NCBI RefSeq assembly: GCF_006494425.1
Contig: NZ_VHIV01000001.1
Coordinates: forward strand, 1,178,001 to 1,242,000
Reading direction: 5' to 3'
Source: Bacillus dicomae
GTDB taxonomy: Bacteria > Bacillota > Bacilli > Bacillales > Bacillaceae_G
DNA length: 64,000 nucleotides
Shown in pieces: positions 8,420-17,321 of the stretch. The notes beneath the pieces were generated by a model, which worked only from the letters and a program-made list of their open reading frames with translations, made no database searches and had not been told where the DNA came from. Every line of letters starts with the position of its first letter. Position 1 is the stretch's first letter. A program made the position numbers and the translations under genes.

Positions 8420-9649
8420 ATGTTAAAAAAAGAAAACTGTTGTTTAATTGCGCTTGCATCAGTTCCACTTGTTATGACATTAGGAAATTCAATGCTTATT
8501 CCAATCCTACCGACTATCGAAAAGAAATTACATATTTCATCGTTTCAAGTATCCATGATTATTACAATTTACTCTATTGTAGCCATTTTACTTATACCGA
8601 TTGCTGGTTATTTATCAGATAGATGGGGACGAAAGATGGTAATGGTTCCGAGTTTGCTGATTGCTGCTATAGGGGGAGCGGTAACTGGTTGGGTATCATG
8701 GAAAGTTGATGATCCCTACACTTGGATATTAATCGGTAGAGCGATTCAAGGTATTGGTGCTGCTGGTGCAATGCCAGTTGTTATACCATGTGTTGGTGAT
8801 TTATACAAGGATGAAAAACAAGTTAGTGCAGGTTTAGGAATCATTGAAACATCCAATACATTTGGAAAGGTGCTGAGCCCTATTTTAGGGTCTGCTCTTG
8901 CTGCCATTGTATGGTTCTTACCATTTTGGGCGATTCCAGTTTTATGTGTAGTATCAATTGTTTTATTACTTGTTCTAGTAAAGGCAAAGAAACAAGAAGG
9001 AGAAGTACCACCACTTAAAGAGTTTATAAAATCTATTCTCTCTACGTTTCGAGAAAAGGGAAGATGGTTGATTGCCATTTTTGTATTAGGTGCAATTATT
9101 ATGCTTATTTTATTCGGAATTCTCTTTTATTTGTCAACTATACTGGAATCAAAGTATGACATTCACGGTATATGGAAAGGCTGCGTACTTGCTATCCCGT
9201 TACTTGTATTATCACTTAGTTCATATATGGCTGGTAAAAAAATTGGAGATAATCAAAATGTTATGAAGAAGTGTATTTACATTGGTTTTATAATGGCGGC
9301 TGCATCAGTCATCGTTCCTTTATTTATAAAAGGAATCTATTTACTACTTCTTTGTCTCGTTATTATGGGGATAGGAATTGGTATGGCGCTCCCATGTTTA
9401 GACGCCTTAATTACACAAGGAATTGAAAAGGAGCAAAGGGGGACGGTTACGTCATTTTATAGCTCTATGCGATTTATCGGTGTAGCAGCTGGACCACCTC
9501 TATATTCTTTTTTCATGAAAGGTGCTGACCATGAAGTATTTTATTTAACAAGTATATTCGCTGGTATTGGTGCTGTTATAGCGATCATTTGGATTAAACC
9601 AGCAAAAGATGAAAAGATGGTAAAACAGAAACCGGAACCTACTTCATAA
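8420..9649 (+). CDS. MFS drug/metabolite efflux transporter
   Basis: The 409-residue protein has 12 predicted helices. The MFS motif A loop between helices 2 and 3 is seen as GYLSDRWGRKMV, and the motif C-like region of 14/12-TM drug exporters as GKVLSPILGSAL (helix 5). The N-terminus begins MLKKENCCLIALASVP, then LGNSMLIPILPTIEKKL, typical of the Bmr/Blt-like drug:H+ antiporters. The substrate is unknown. The ribosome binding site is weak (AAAGGG, 13-14 nt upstream), which with the leader hairpin suggests regulated translation. Confidence 0.88.
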   Translation: MLKKENCCLIALASVPLVMTLGNSMLIPILPTIEKKLHISSFQVSMIITIYSIVAILLIPIAGYLSDRWGRKMVMVPSLLIAAIGGAVTGWVSWKVDDPYTWILIGRAIQGIGAAGAMPVVIPCVGDLYKDEKQVSAGLGIIETSNTFGKVLSPILGSALAAIVWFLPFWAIPVLCVVSIVLLLVLVKAKKQEGEVPPLKEFIKSILSTFREKGRWLIAIFVLGAIIMLILFGILFYLSTILESKYDIHGIWKGCVLAIPLLVLSLSSYMAGKKIGDNQNVMKKCIYIGFIMAAASVIVPLFIKGIYLLLLCLVIMGIGIGMALPCLDALITQGIEKEQRGTVTSFYSSMRFIGVAAGPPLYSFFMKGADHEVFYLTSIFAGIGAVIAIIWIKPAKDEKMVKQKPEPTS

Positions 9650-9656
9650 TTTGTAA

Positions 9657-9693
9657 GAGAATTGCATGATGTTTTCAGTAACATGCAATTCTC
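9657..9693 (+). terminator. Terminator after the MFS gene
   Basis: A 13-bp stem (AGAGAATTGCATG and its complement) with a 10-13 nt loop lies between the two convergent genes; the T tract is short (CTCTTTCG). Confidence 0.6.
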
Positions 9694-9702
9694 TTTCGTT
9701 CA

Positions 9703-10320
9703 TTAGGAATAAATAACTTGTTTTAACATATAAAGCGCGACACTCCATATGATGAGACCAGAAAATTTATTTAATAATACGATTGTCTTTCCGGTGGAGT
9801 CTAGTCTTTTTAGAAATTTCCCCGCTAAAGCTAAGCTTATAAACCAAATCCAAGAAACGATAATAGTTGCAGAAGTGAAAGCCCATTTTTCGCTTCCTAT
9901 GTATTGGATAGAATTTGTTCCAATTACACCGATTGTATCTAAAATTGCATGTGGATTTAACAACGAAACCGATGCAGCGAAAAGGATTTGCTTTTTTAAG
10001 GGCATACTTTTTTCTTGTTTTACATCATTGGAAGGGTTACTTCTCCAAATAACAAAGCCCATGTATAAGAGAAAGAGAAATCCAACTATATATAACGTGT
10101 TAGTTAGCCAAGAAAAAGTAAGGAGTACAAGGGAGACACCTTGCACCGCAATTAATATGAGTAACGTATCACATATAGAGGCAGTTAATACTACAGGGGC
10201 TGCTCTCCAAATGTTTGGTTGGCTCGCACCTTGGTTAAAGACGAAAACATTTTGGACACCTAATGGAATGATAAGACCAAATGCAAGAATGATACCATGA
10301 ATAATTGCCTCACTCATCAT
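9703..10320 (-). CDS. LysE family amino-acid exporter
   Basis: The 205-residue protein has six predicted helices and opens with the LysE/ArgO signature region GLIIPLGVQNVFVFNQG (about residues 15-31). It should export a basic amino acid or related compound across the membrane. TAGGAGGTAAT precedes the start; ATG at 10320 or 10317 could be used. It is divergent from a MocR-type regulator whose start is about 110 bp away, a common arrangement in which the regulator controls the exporter. Confidence 0.9.
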   Translation of the reverse strand: MMSEAIIHGIILAFGLIIPLGVQNVFVFNQGASQPNIWRAAPVVLTASICDTLLILIAVQGVSLVLLTFSWLTNTLYIVGFLFLLYMGFVIWRSNPSNDVKQEKSMPLKKQILFAASVSLLNPHAILDTIGVIGTNSIQYIGSEKWAFTSATIIVSWIWFISLALAGKFLKRLDSTGKTIVLLNKFSGLIIWSVALYMLKQVIYS

Positions 10321-10432
10321 ATTACCTCCTATTTAATTTCATTATGATAGTGTATATTGTATAGAAGAAATTAAAATTTGTATCCATCCATATGGTTGGG
10401 GAGGGTACCAACCAAAAAGAATATAAGGTGAT
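10321..10432. promoter_or_regulatory. Divergent promoter region of the LysE and MocR genes
   Basis: The 112-bp gap must hold both promoters. Near 10391-10413 GGTTGG and CCAACC form an inverted repeat around a G-rich centre (GGGGAGGGTA), a candidate MocR operator. Its use by this regulator is inference. Confidence 0.4.
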
Positions 10433-11878
10433 ATGATGGAAAGATTCGTTTGGAAACCGAATATGTCTCTAGTGACTCCTTTGTATAAACAAATAGAAAC
10501 GTATATAAAAGAAAGAATCGTTAATGGAGAATGGACTGTTGGAACGAAATTGCCTTCACAAAGAGAGTTGGCACATACATTTGGTGTGAATCGAAGTACA
10601 ATTGTAATGGCTTTCGATGAACTAGTGGCAAAGGGATACATTGAAGGGAATGGCAGGAAAGGAACAATTGTTGTAAATAATAATGTGAATGCTTCAACTT
10701 ACGCCCCACCGCCTAATTGGCAGTCTTATGTAGAAACAGGACTGCATTATCCGAATCTGCCTGCTATTCAAGAAATAAATCAAGCTGAATTTTGTCCGCA
10801 CGTAATTCGTTTAGGAACAGGTGAGCTCGCTCCAAGTCTTTTACCTGAAAGAAAGATGAAATCCATTATGAATAAGCTTTTAAAATCGAGTGTGATACTT
10901 GGGTATGAAGAACCGAAAGGCAGTTTCTATTTAAGGAAGAGAATTGCGGATTATTTAAAGAAGCATGGTGTATATGTCACTCCTGATTCTATATTAATTG
11001 TTTCAGGAGCAATTCAAGCGTTGCAACTTATTTCTATGGGGCTTCTTCCAAAAGGTGCATCCATCTTACTAGAAAAACCATCTTATTTATATTCACTTAA
11101 TGTTTTTCAATCAGCAGGAATGCGTTTAATTGGAATACCAATGGATGAGGATGGTTTACATACATCATATATTCCGAAATATAAGAAACAATTTAATGCT
11201 TCTATTTTATATACAATTCCATCTTTTCATAATCCGACGAACTTTAGTATGAATGCGAAGAAGCGAACAGAAGTGATGGAAATATGTAATGAAATTGGAT
11301 TGCCAATTATAGAGGACGCAGTATATCAAGACTTATGGTTTGATGATCCAGTTTCAAAGCCTTTAAAAGCATATGATAAAAATGGTATTGTACTACATAT
11401 CGGGAGTATGTCGAAAGTAATCAGTCCAGGATTAAGAATTGGATGGATTGTTGGATCTGAGCCGGTAATTCAAAGGTTGGCAGACATAAAAATGCAAACG
11501 GATTATGGTTCTAGTTCTATATCCCAACAAATTGCAGCGGAATGGTTTACAAGTGGATTGTATGATGAACATTTACAGTTTGTAAGAATTGAATTGAAAA
11601 AACGCAGAGATTTTATGATACAAATGTTAAAGAGATATTGCCATGATATAGCAACATGGTATGAGCCGAAAGGTGGTTTCTATATTTGGTTACATATAAA
11701 TGTACCCGTTTCGAACCGTATCTTATTTGACAAAGCTTTGAAAGAAATGATTTTATTAAACCCAGGTACTTTGTATGATAGAAGTGCAAACCAATTTTTG
11801 CGTCTATCTTATTCATACGCGACGTTAGAAGAAATTGAAATAGGTATAAAAAAACTAGCACAACTAATGAACAAGTAA
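10433..11878 (+). CDS. MocR-type GntR/aminotransferase transcriptional regulator
   Basis: The 481-residue protein begins with a GntR winged helix (~10-80; LPSQRELAHTFGVNRSTI at ~40-57). A fold-type I aminotransferase domain follows, with the PLP lysine K328 in GSMSKVISPG. Such MocR/PdxR-like regulators sense PLP or an amino-acid adduct. AAGGTGAT precedes ATG 10433; a second ATG follows directly. The divergent LysE exporter is the likely target. A 55-codon gene follows 12 nt after the stop and is probably cotranscribed. Confidence 0.92.
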   Translation: MMERFVWKPNMSLVTPLYKQIETYIKERIVNGEWTVGTKLPSQRELAHTFGVNRSTIVMAFDELVAKGYIEGNGRKGTIVVNNNVNASTYAPPPNWQSYVETGLHYPNLPAIQEINQAEFCPHVIRLGTGELAPSLLPERKMKSIMNKLLKSSVILGYEEPKGSFYLRKRIADYLKKHGVYVTPDSILIVSGAIQALQLISMGLLPKGASILLEKPSYLYSLNVFQSAGMRLIGIPMDEDGLHTSYIPKYKKQFNASILYTIPSFHNPTNFSMNAKKRTEVMEICNEIGLPIIEDAVYQDLWFDDPVSKPLKAYDKNGIVLHIGSMSKVISPGLRIGWIVGSEPVIQRLADIKMQTDYGSSSISQQIAAEWFTSGLYDEHLQFVRIELKKRRDFMIQMLKRYCHDIATWYEPKGGFYIWLHINVPVSNRILFDKALKEMILLNPGTLYDRSANQFLRLSYSYATLEEIEIGIKKLAQLMNK

Positions 11879-11890
11879 GAGGAGAAAGCA

Positions 11891-12058
11891 ATGAAACAAT
11901 TTGTAATTTGCCAAATGATTAATGGAGAAAAATATTTAGCTGCTTATGCGGAGACAAAGCAAGACGCAATTGAAAAAGCAGAATTGTTAGGGTTACGAAC
12001 GGGAAATCGATACATAGTTATTACTGCGGAGGAAGCAGAAGGATTAACGTATCCTTAA
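11891..12058 (+). CDS. Small conserved-looking protein, unknown function
   Basis: A 55-residue frame starts at ATG 11891, 12 nt after the MocR gene, with AGAGGAG as ribosome binding site. The sequence opens MKQFVICQMINGEKYLA and ends AEGLTYP; it predicts a small alpha/beta fold. It reads like a short DUF2188-type domain, but this cannot be shown here. Its placement suggests cotranscription with the regulator. A strong terminator follows. Confidence 0.7.
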   Translation: MKQFVICQMINGEKYLAAYAETKQDAIEKAELLGLRTGNRYIVITAEEAEGLTYP

Positions 12059-12088
12059 GCAACGTATTAATAAAATGATGCAGTAACT

Positions 12089-12131
12089 AAACAAGCCTAG
12101 TAATATATATAATTACTAGGCTTGTTTTTTT
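12089..12131 (+). terminator. Terminator of the MocR operon
   Basis: The stem AACAAGCCTAGTAATT pairs with AATTACTAGGCTTGTT around a short AT loop, followed by T7. Confidence 0.9.
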
Positions 12132-12168
12132 GAAAGCGTTACGTATTCTCGTATGAAAAATAATAGTA

Positions 12169-13137
12169 TTATGAGTCGAGTTGACGGAAATACCGATTTT
12201 TTGTTCGGTCCTGATTTCCATTTCTATATGCATCAATATATTGTCTGAAGTTCCAAGATTGCAAAAACTTATTTGCGGCGTTATAACCAGAATTGTAAAG
12301 CCATTCTTTTTCTTCCTTCGTTAACTCAAAGTTTGTACTTGTAATGGATCCTGTTGGAATTGTAATTGTTCTTGCTTTTGACTCCTTGTCTAAATGACGT
12401 AAATCATGGGCTTGCATCATTGTTTTAAACAGTCCTTTGAACATGGAGATAGGCTCGTTATAGTGGGCAGGATCAGCTTGAATCTCATCTTTTACAAAAT
12501 GAAATCCAAAAGTCGGCCACCGAGGAGAGGTAGGTGAATCGAAAATCCAAATCGGGTAATTGCTCAAAATCCCTCCATCAACCATATAACAAGGTTGCTT
12601 CCATTTTGGAGTTCTCCATTTTACCGGTTCAAAAAAGAAAGGGATTGTACTACTCATTCTTACAGCTTTAGCAATAGAGAAGCGGTAATTTAAAAATCCA
12701 TAGTTCGGCAAATCATCGGGGAAGACAACCATTTTACCATTACTTATATCAGAAGCGATAATTTTAAGCTTATTTAAATCAGGTAAATCTGTAAATAAGT
12801 GCACTCCTTTTTTTCGAAGTAATTCTTCAATCCATTCTTCTATAAATATATTAGAGTAAATACCAAGAGAAGTCCATGCACTTAATCCTTTGCCGATAAA
12901 CGGGATTCTGTCAATAAAGGTTTTCTTCGTGAATTTATTATAATCAATATCAGTTATAATCGTTTTTAATTCTGCACAAGAATATCCTGCTGCTAGGAGT
13001 GCTGCAATGATGGAACCAGCTGATGTTCCAGCAACACGCTCCCATTCATAGCCTTTTTCAGCTAACGCGCAAATTGCACCTACATGCGCAATCCCGCGTA
13101 CACCGCCTCCTTCAAAAACACCATCAATCTTCATCAA
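12169..13137 (-). CDS. Patatin-like phospholipase
   Basis: The 322-residue protein has the whole patatin catalytic set: the oxyanion loop GGGVRG (10-15), nucleophile Ser39 in GTSAGS and Asp187 in MVDGG. It belongs to the RssA/NTE-like group that hydrolyses acyl esters of phospholipids. No signal peptide is seen, so it should act in the cytoplasm or at the inner membrane face. The first two codons are both ATG. It is a single-gene unit. Confidence 0.9.
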   Translation of the reverse strand: MMKIDGVFEGGGVRGIAHVGAICALAEKGYEWERVAGTSAGSIIAALLAAGYSCAELKTIITDIDYNKFTKKTFIDRIPFIGKGLSAWTSLGIYSNIFIEEWIEELLRKKGVHLFTDLPDLNKLKIIASDISNGKMVVFPDDLPNYGFLNYRFSIAKAVRMSSTIPFFFEPVKWRTPKWKQPCYMVDGGILSNYPIWIFDSPTSPRWPTFGFHFVKDEIQADPAHYNEPISMFKGLFKTMMQAHDLRHLDKESKARTITIPTGSITSTNFELTKEEKEWLYNSGYNAANKFLQSWNFRQYIDAYRNGNQDRTKNRYFRQLDS

Positions 13138-13172
13138 TCATACTTCCTTTCGAATAAAGATTTGAAAATGGC

Positions 13173-13202
13173 AAAAAAGCACGTATTGTACGTGCTTTTT
13201 TA
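13173..13202 (-). terminator. Terminator of the YjcZ-type gene
   Basis: The stem AAAAAAGCACGTA/TACGTGCTTTTTT with a 3-nt loop lies 19 nt beyond the stop of the small spore gene and 36 nt before the patatin start. Confidence 0.8.
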
Positions 13203-13220
13203 CAATAGTTTTTAAATTTA

Positions 13221-13388
13221 CTAGCAGCCTACAAAGCCGCCCCAACAGCTAGCCCCGATGATGATTAGAAGGATAAATAAAACGATTAATAAAGCGAAAC
13301 CTCCATAACCACATCCACCGCAACTACCGCCGTAACCGCCGCAACTACCACCGTAACCGTAACCGCCGCAACTATATCCGTAACCCAT
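13221..13388 (-). CDS. YjcZ family sporulation protein (Gly/Tyr/Cys-rich)
   Basis: This 55-residue protein is not covered by usual ORF length limits. The N-terminal half is repetitive: [18 protein letters not shown], with a Cys about every 8 residues. The C-terminal half is a single hydrophobic helix, [18 protein letters not shown], followed by WGGFVGC. This architecture is that of the YjcZ/YczI-type small sporulation membrane proteins. AAGGAGGAATTCC precedes ATG. A shorter relative with nearly the same helix lies at 60126-60212. Its exact role in sporulation is not known. Confidence 0.88.
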   Translation of the reverse strand: MGYGYSCGGYGYGGSCGGYGGSCGGCGYGGFALLIVLFILLIIIGASCWGGFVGC

Positions 13389-13612
13389 GTGGAATTCCTC
13401 CTTAAATTAAAAATAAAAATGAACGAGGGGAAAATGTACTGGAAGAAATAATGAACTATCGTGTTTGTAGGAACAATGTATACTATGCTTTTTTTAACTT
13501 GTTCGCGTATGGAGGATGAGCCCGTTTTTTTGAAGGCTTGTTGTTTTTACAAAGAATGGAGTATAATTTTTGTGCGATGATACAAACAAGTATGTAAATG
13601 TAAGGAGAATGT

Positions 13613-14365
13613 ATGAATAAACAAATTGAAGTATTAATTGATAAATATGAACTGACACATTTAAAAGAGGAGCTTATTAATACTGTATTTCCTAGTATAA
13701 AAGTTGTGCCAAACCAGGAAGAAACCGTTGCGATAGGAAGTTCGAAAATGGGAGGAGTTCCTGATTTGCCATTGGCATTTGAATATCCAACACACAAAGG
13801 AAATCCGTTACACTTTATCGCCCAATTTAATTTAAAGGATTTACAAAATGTCGGTATGGATCACAATCTTCCTAAGACAGGGATGTTATATTTCTTTAGT
13901 ATTGAAAATTACTTTGAAGAAGATGTGAATCCAACTGAAGCGGGGCGTGTACTTTATTATGATGTTCCTGTAGAGCAATTACGAAGAGCTGATGAATTGC
14001 AAACGAATTATAACCAGTGTGCAATTACTTTTGAACTAACGTATAAATTACCAGAGCTTTTCATTGAAGATGAGGCTGATTCGGATCGTTTCTTGCAATT
14101 ACTTGAAGAACTAATCCCAGATAACTACGATAACCATCAAATGTTTGGAGAACCGTTCTCTGTACAAGAAGAAGTGTTATATGAGACAGGAGAATATATG
14201 GGAGTAGACCCGCAACAAATGACGCTTTTATTCCAAATTGATTCAGATACTAAAAATTGTAATATGATGTGGGGAGATTTAGGAATGCTTTATTTCTGTA
14301 TTGGAAATGAAGACTTGAAAAATCGACGTTTTGAAAATACGTGTTGTGTATTACAAACTTGTTAA
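13613..14365 (+). CDS. YwqG-like DUF1963 protein
   Basis: The 250-residue protein matches the YwqG/DUF1963 family: GSSKMGGVPDLP and PLHFIAQFNLKDL are its typical opening motifs, and GMLYFFSIENY, MTLLFQIDSD and MMWGDLGMLYFCI follow. The protein is cytosolic and acidic with no signal peptide. The molecular role of the family is unknown, although relatives often lie near toxin-immunity loci. TAAGGAGAATGT precedes ATG 13613. Single-gene unit. Confidence 0.85.
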   Translation: MNKQIEVLIDKYELTHLKEELINTVFPSIKVVPNQEETVAIGSSKMGGVPDLPLAFEYPTHKGNPLHFIAQFNLKDLQNVGMDHNLPKTGMLYFFSIENYFEEDVNPTEAGRVLYYDVPVEQLRRADELQTNYNQCAITFELTYKLPELFIEDEADSDRFLQLLEELIPDNYDNHQMFGEPFSVQEEVLYETGEYMGVDPQQMTLLFQIDSDTKNCNMMWGDLGMLYFCIGNEDLKNRRFENTCCVLQTC

Positions 14366-14366
14366 T

Positions 14367-14403
14367 AAAAAAGGTTGTTCTTGTAAAAAGAACAACCTTT
14401 TTA
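14367..14403 (+). terminator. Terminator of the YwqG-like gene
   Basis: The stem AAAAAAGGTTGTTC/GAACAACCTTTTT with a 9-nt loop begins just after the stop codon. Confidence 0.85.
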
Positions 14404-14434
14404 CAATGTTAAATATGCATAATCTCATATGACC

Positions 14435-14485
14435 TATACGAAAAAGTATTGTATACTCTGAAACTATACGATACTTTTTCGTATA
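14435..14485. promoter_or_regulatory. Large inverted repeat, probable operator of the transglutaminase-domain gene
   Basis: Two 21-bp arms (14435-14455 and 14465-14485) are inverted copies with one mismatch, separated by 9 bp. Each arm is itself flanked by TATAC and GTATA, giving TATAC-N11-GTATA twice. The repeat ends 25 bp before ATG 14511. TTGTAT at 14449 may be a -35 element inside it. It is probably an operator or an mRNA hairpin; the regulator is unknown. Confidence 0.55.
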
Positions 14486-14510
14486 GTTATAGAATGTAAG
14501 GAGTGACGAG

Positions 14511-15671
14511 ATGGGAAAGACAAGTAAGTATGTGACAGCTGCCGCACTTTGTTCAACTATAGTAATGGGGGGCTTACACGCGTCATCTGTATCTTATGCA
14601 GCTACGAATCCGACTGTAGCAACAACACAATCAGATGCAAAGTTATTAAATGATTTCAGAAAAGAATTAAAAAAACAGGTTGATAATCGAGAAGAAAATA
14701 TTACAATCACATATAAAACAAAAGATAGAAATGCTAGAAATATTATGGATCAGCTGTATGGCGAGTTTAATAAAATTGTAGATGCGGATGAGTATGTAAA
14801 ATATAATGTAGCCTCTACTAAATACTCTATTAAAGGGTTACCAGGAAACTATACATTTACACTGCAAGTGAAGTACCGTGAATCAAAAGAGCAAACACAA
14901 TATGTAAAATCTCAGGCAAAAGCGATTATCGGCTCGATTGTAAAACCAGGGATGGATGAGCATGAGAAAGTAAAAGCTATTCATGATTACGTTGTAAAAC
15001 ATGTATCGTATGATACGTCTTATCAGGCGTATACAGCATATGAAGCATTAGCGAATCGTTCTGCTGTTTGCCAAGGATATACGTTATTAACATATGAATT
15101 GCTAAAAGAAGCGGGTATCCAAAACCATATTGTAACAGGTACAGGGAATGGACAAGCTCACGCATGGAATTTAGTAAACATTGAAAACAAATGGTATCAC
15201 CTTGATACAACATTCGATGATCCAGTACCAGATAAAGCTGGGCGCGTAACATATTCATATTTTAATATGTCTGATGAGCAATTAAGTAAAGATCATGAAT
15301 GGGATCGTAGTAAATATCCAGCAGCAACTACAAGTTACTTCAGTGAATTAACAAGCAAAATAAAAGCTGGTAGTTTAAAGACTACTGCATACGAACAAAT
15401 GTTAAAAGAAACAAACTTAAAATACTTATCTGCACAATATGGGGCAGACAATTACAGTGAATTTAAGAGCAAATTACAACAACAATTCGCTTCTAAGCCA
15501 GAAAAAGTAGAAGTACGATATAAGCAATCCATGGATGGAACAATGCAAGATATAAAGAAAGTGTTAAATGAAATAAATTGGCCAAAAGGTGCAAAACGTG
15601 TATCTTATCAAGTATCACCATATAGTGCAATGGCAGGTTATTCATTAGCAACAATTACATTTACGTATTAA
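14511..15671 (+). CDS. Secreted transglutaminase-like domain protein
   Basis: The 386-residue protein has a Sec signal peptide (VTAAALCSTIVMGGL core; likely cleavage after Ala30 in VSYA). Next come about 110 residues of beta-rich sequence, then a transglutaminase-like core with Cys187 (RSAVCQGYT), His218 (QAHAWN) and Asp232 (YHLDTTFDDP). The C-terminal ~130 residues have no recognised domain. Family members in Firmicutes act as cysteine proteases or crosslinking enzymes at the cell surface. AAGGAGTGACG precedes ATG 14511. The upstream inverted repeat suggests dedicated control. Confidence 0.87.
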   Translation: MGKTSKYVTAAALCSTIVMGGLHASSVSYAATNPTVATTQSDAKLLNDFRKELKKQVDNREENITITYKTKDRNARNIMDQLYGEFNKIVDADEYVKYNVASTKYSIKGLPGNYTFTLQVKYRESKEQTQYVKSQAKAIIGSIVKPGMDEHEKVKAIHDYVVKHVSYDTSYQAYTAYEALANRSAVCQGYTLLTYELLKEAGIQNHIVTGTGNGQAHAWNLVNIENKWYHLDTTFDDPVPDKAGRVTYSYFNMSDEQLSKDHEWDRSKYPAATTSYFSELTSKIKAGSLKTTAYEQMLKETNLKYLSAQYGADNYSEFKSKLQQQFASKPEKVEVRYKQSMDGTMQDIKKVLNEINWPKGAKRVSYQVSPYSAMAGYSLATITFTY

Positions 15672-15678
15672 TTAATGA

Positions 15679-15710
15679 AGAAGAGCATCTGTAAAAGGTG
15701 CTCTTTTTAT
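15679..15710 (+). terminator. Terminator of the transglutaminase-domain gene
   Basis: The stem AGAAGAGCATC/GGTGCTCTTTTT with a short loop and trailing T run. Confidence 0.75.
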
Positions 15711-15771
15711 TATGTATCGATACAAAAGTCAGAATTATATGATAAAATAAAAGGAAGGATGTGGAATCTAA

Positions 15772-15969
15772 ATGAATTTGTTCGAAAACAATATATTTAC
15801 ATTGATATATACCTGTTTAGTAATCGGACTTGTAGTTTTGTTTTTCCTATCATTTACTTTGTTTATTAGAAGAGTATTGCAAAACGGCGCTGCAAAAAAA
15901 CAACACGTGATCAATATGAACGAGAAGCTAGATCGAATTATTGAATTGCTTGAAAAAGATAAGAAATAG
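15772..15969 (+). CDS. DUF4083-type small membrane protein
   Basis: The 65-residue protein has one long hydrophobic segment (about residues 9-32) and a basic turn RRVLQ. A helical tail ends NEKLDRIIELLEKDKK, probably a short coiled coil facing the cytoplasm. This layout is that of the DUF4083 family found across Bacillus. Function unknown. AAGGAAGGATG lies upstream. The Nudix gene follows 30 nt after the stop and may be cotranscribed. Confidence 0.75.
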   Translation: MNLFENNIFTLIYTCLVIGLVVLFFLSFTLFIRRVLQNGAAKKQHVINMNEKLDRIIELLEKDKK

Positions 15970-15999
15970 TGAGAAAAGATGTATGAAAAGGGGAAAAGG

Positions 16000-16461
16000 A
16001 TGGCTAATTATATAAAAGAATTACGTGAAAAAGTAGGACATGACTGTGTTCTCTTAAACTTTGCGGGTGGTTGTGTGTTGAATGAATATGGAGAAGTATT
16101 ACTGCAAAAAAGAGGTGATTTTAACGCTTGGGGATTTCCTGGCGGTGCAATGGAAATTGGGGAATCTGCCGCAGAAACCGCGATTCGAGAAATAAAAGAA
16201 GAAACAGGTTATGATGTAGAAATAAATGAGCTTATCGGGGGGTATACAAAATATTTTCAAACATATCCAAATGGAGACAAAGCCCAGTCGATTTTAATAT
16301 TCTTTTCATGCTCAATTGCAGGAGGAGAGAAAAAAATAGATGGTGATGAAACGTTGGATTTGAAGTTTTTTCCGCTAAGCAAAATGCCACCATTGTTTAA
16401 TAAACAACATGAAGATTGTTTGCAGGACTTACAAGAGAAAAGAGTAGGGATGTATCGTTAA
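16000..16461 (+). CDS. Nudix hydrolase
   Basis: The start is taken as ATG 16000 because AAAGGGGAAAA lies just before it; an in-frame ATG at 15979 has a poor site. The resulting 153-residue protein has the Nudix box beginning GGAMEIGES and ending REIKEETGY, with all its acidic metal ligands. It should hydrolyse a nucleoside diphosphate linked to another group; the substrate is not evident. The context gives no pathway. Confidence 0.88.
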   Translation: MANYIKELREKVGHDCVLLNFAGGCVLNEYGEVLLQKRGDFNAWGFPGGAMEIGESAAETAIREIKEETGYDVEINELIGGYTKYFQTYPNGDKAQSILIFFSCSIAGGEKKIDGDETLDLKFFPLSKMPPLFNKQHEDCLQDLQEKRVGMYR

Positions 16462-16464
16462 CAT

Positions 16465-16497
16465 AAAAAAGAAGCTAATGAGATTAGCTTCTTTTTT
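16465..16497. terminator. Bidirectional terminator between the Nudix gene and nadE
   Basis: The stem AAAAAAGAAGCTAAT/ATTAGCTTCTTTTTT with a 3-nt loop serves both convergent genes. Confidence 0.9.
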
Positions 16498-16502
16498 ATG
16501 AT

Positions 16503-17321
16503 TTATTTCCACCAATCATCAAACATTGATGCTGGGACTTGTCTTTTATGTTCACTCACTGTGTAACGTTTTTCAATTTTTTCAGCAACGTCAGCTGGAA
16601 CTGCTTTACCTTCTAAATAGTCATCTAATTGATCATACGTAATACCTAATTCTGTTTCATCAGCTTGACCTGGTTTTTCATCTAATAAATCAGCTGTTGG
16701 CATTTTTAAATAAAGTCGCTCGTCTGCATCTAATGCTTGTAATAAAGCACGTCCTTGGCGCTTCGTTAATCCCGTTAATGGTAATAGATCTGCACCACCA
16801 TCTCCGAATTTTGTAAAGAATCCTGTTACAGCTTCTGCAGCGTGATCCGTTCCAATCACAAGTAATCCTTGTTGACCACCGATTGCGTACTGCGTAACCA
16901 TACGTATACGTGCTTTCACGTTACCTTTATTGAAATCTGTTAATGATTCACCTAACAAGTTTTCGTATTGATTTGAGAAAGTATCAACTGTTGAAGCGAT
17001 ATCAAATGCAACAGATTGATCAGCTTGAATAAATTGTAATGCTAATTGCGCATCATCTTCATCTTTTTGCACTTTATAAGGAAGGCGCACGGCGATAAAT
17101 GTTGCGTTACCACCTTCATTACGAATTTCCTCCACTGCAAGCTGAGCTAAACGTCCAGCTAATGTAGAGTCTTGTCCACCACTAATTCCAAGTACAAATC
17201 CTTTTGCACCTGTCTTTTTTACATAATCTTTTAAGAAATCAACACGTTTACGGATTTCTGTTTTCGGATCAATCACAGGTTGAACATGTAATGCTTTCAT
17301 AATCTGTTCTTGTAATGTCAT
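16503..17321 (-). CDS. nadE: NH3-dependent NAD+ synthetase
   Basis: The 272-residue length is typical of the ammonia-dependent NadE without a glutaminase domain. The ATP pyrophosphatase loop is GISGGQDST (45-53). [26 protein letters not shown] is the characteristic NaAD-binding and dimer region. The enzyme makes the last step of NAD+ synthesis from deamido-NAD+. AGGAGGAAAATA precedes ATG 17321. It stands alone. Confidence 0.97.
   Translation of the reverse strand: MTLQEQIMKALHVQPVIDPKTEIRKRVDFLKDYVKKTGAKGFVLGISGGQDSTLAGRLAQLAVEEIRNEGGNATFIAVRLPYKVQKDEDDAQLALQFIQADQSVAFDIASTVDTFSNQYENLLGESLTDFNKGNVKARIRMVTQYAIGGQQGLLVIGTDHAAEAVTGFFTKFGDGGADLLPLTGLTKRQGRALLQALDADERLYLKMPTADLLDEKPGQADETELGITYDQLDDYLEGKAVPADVAEKIEKRYTVSEHKRQVPASMFDDWWK

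Noticed and set aside
9749-10300. Long plus-strand frame of 183 codons opposite the LysE gene
   Set aside because: It is antisense to a clear LysE protein, has no ribosome binding site and codes for an atypical amino-acid mix.
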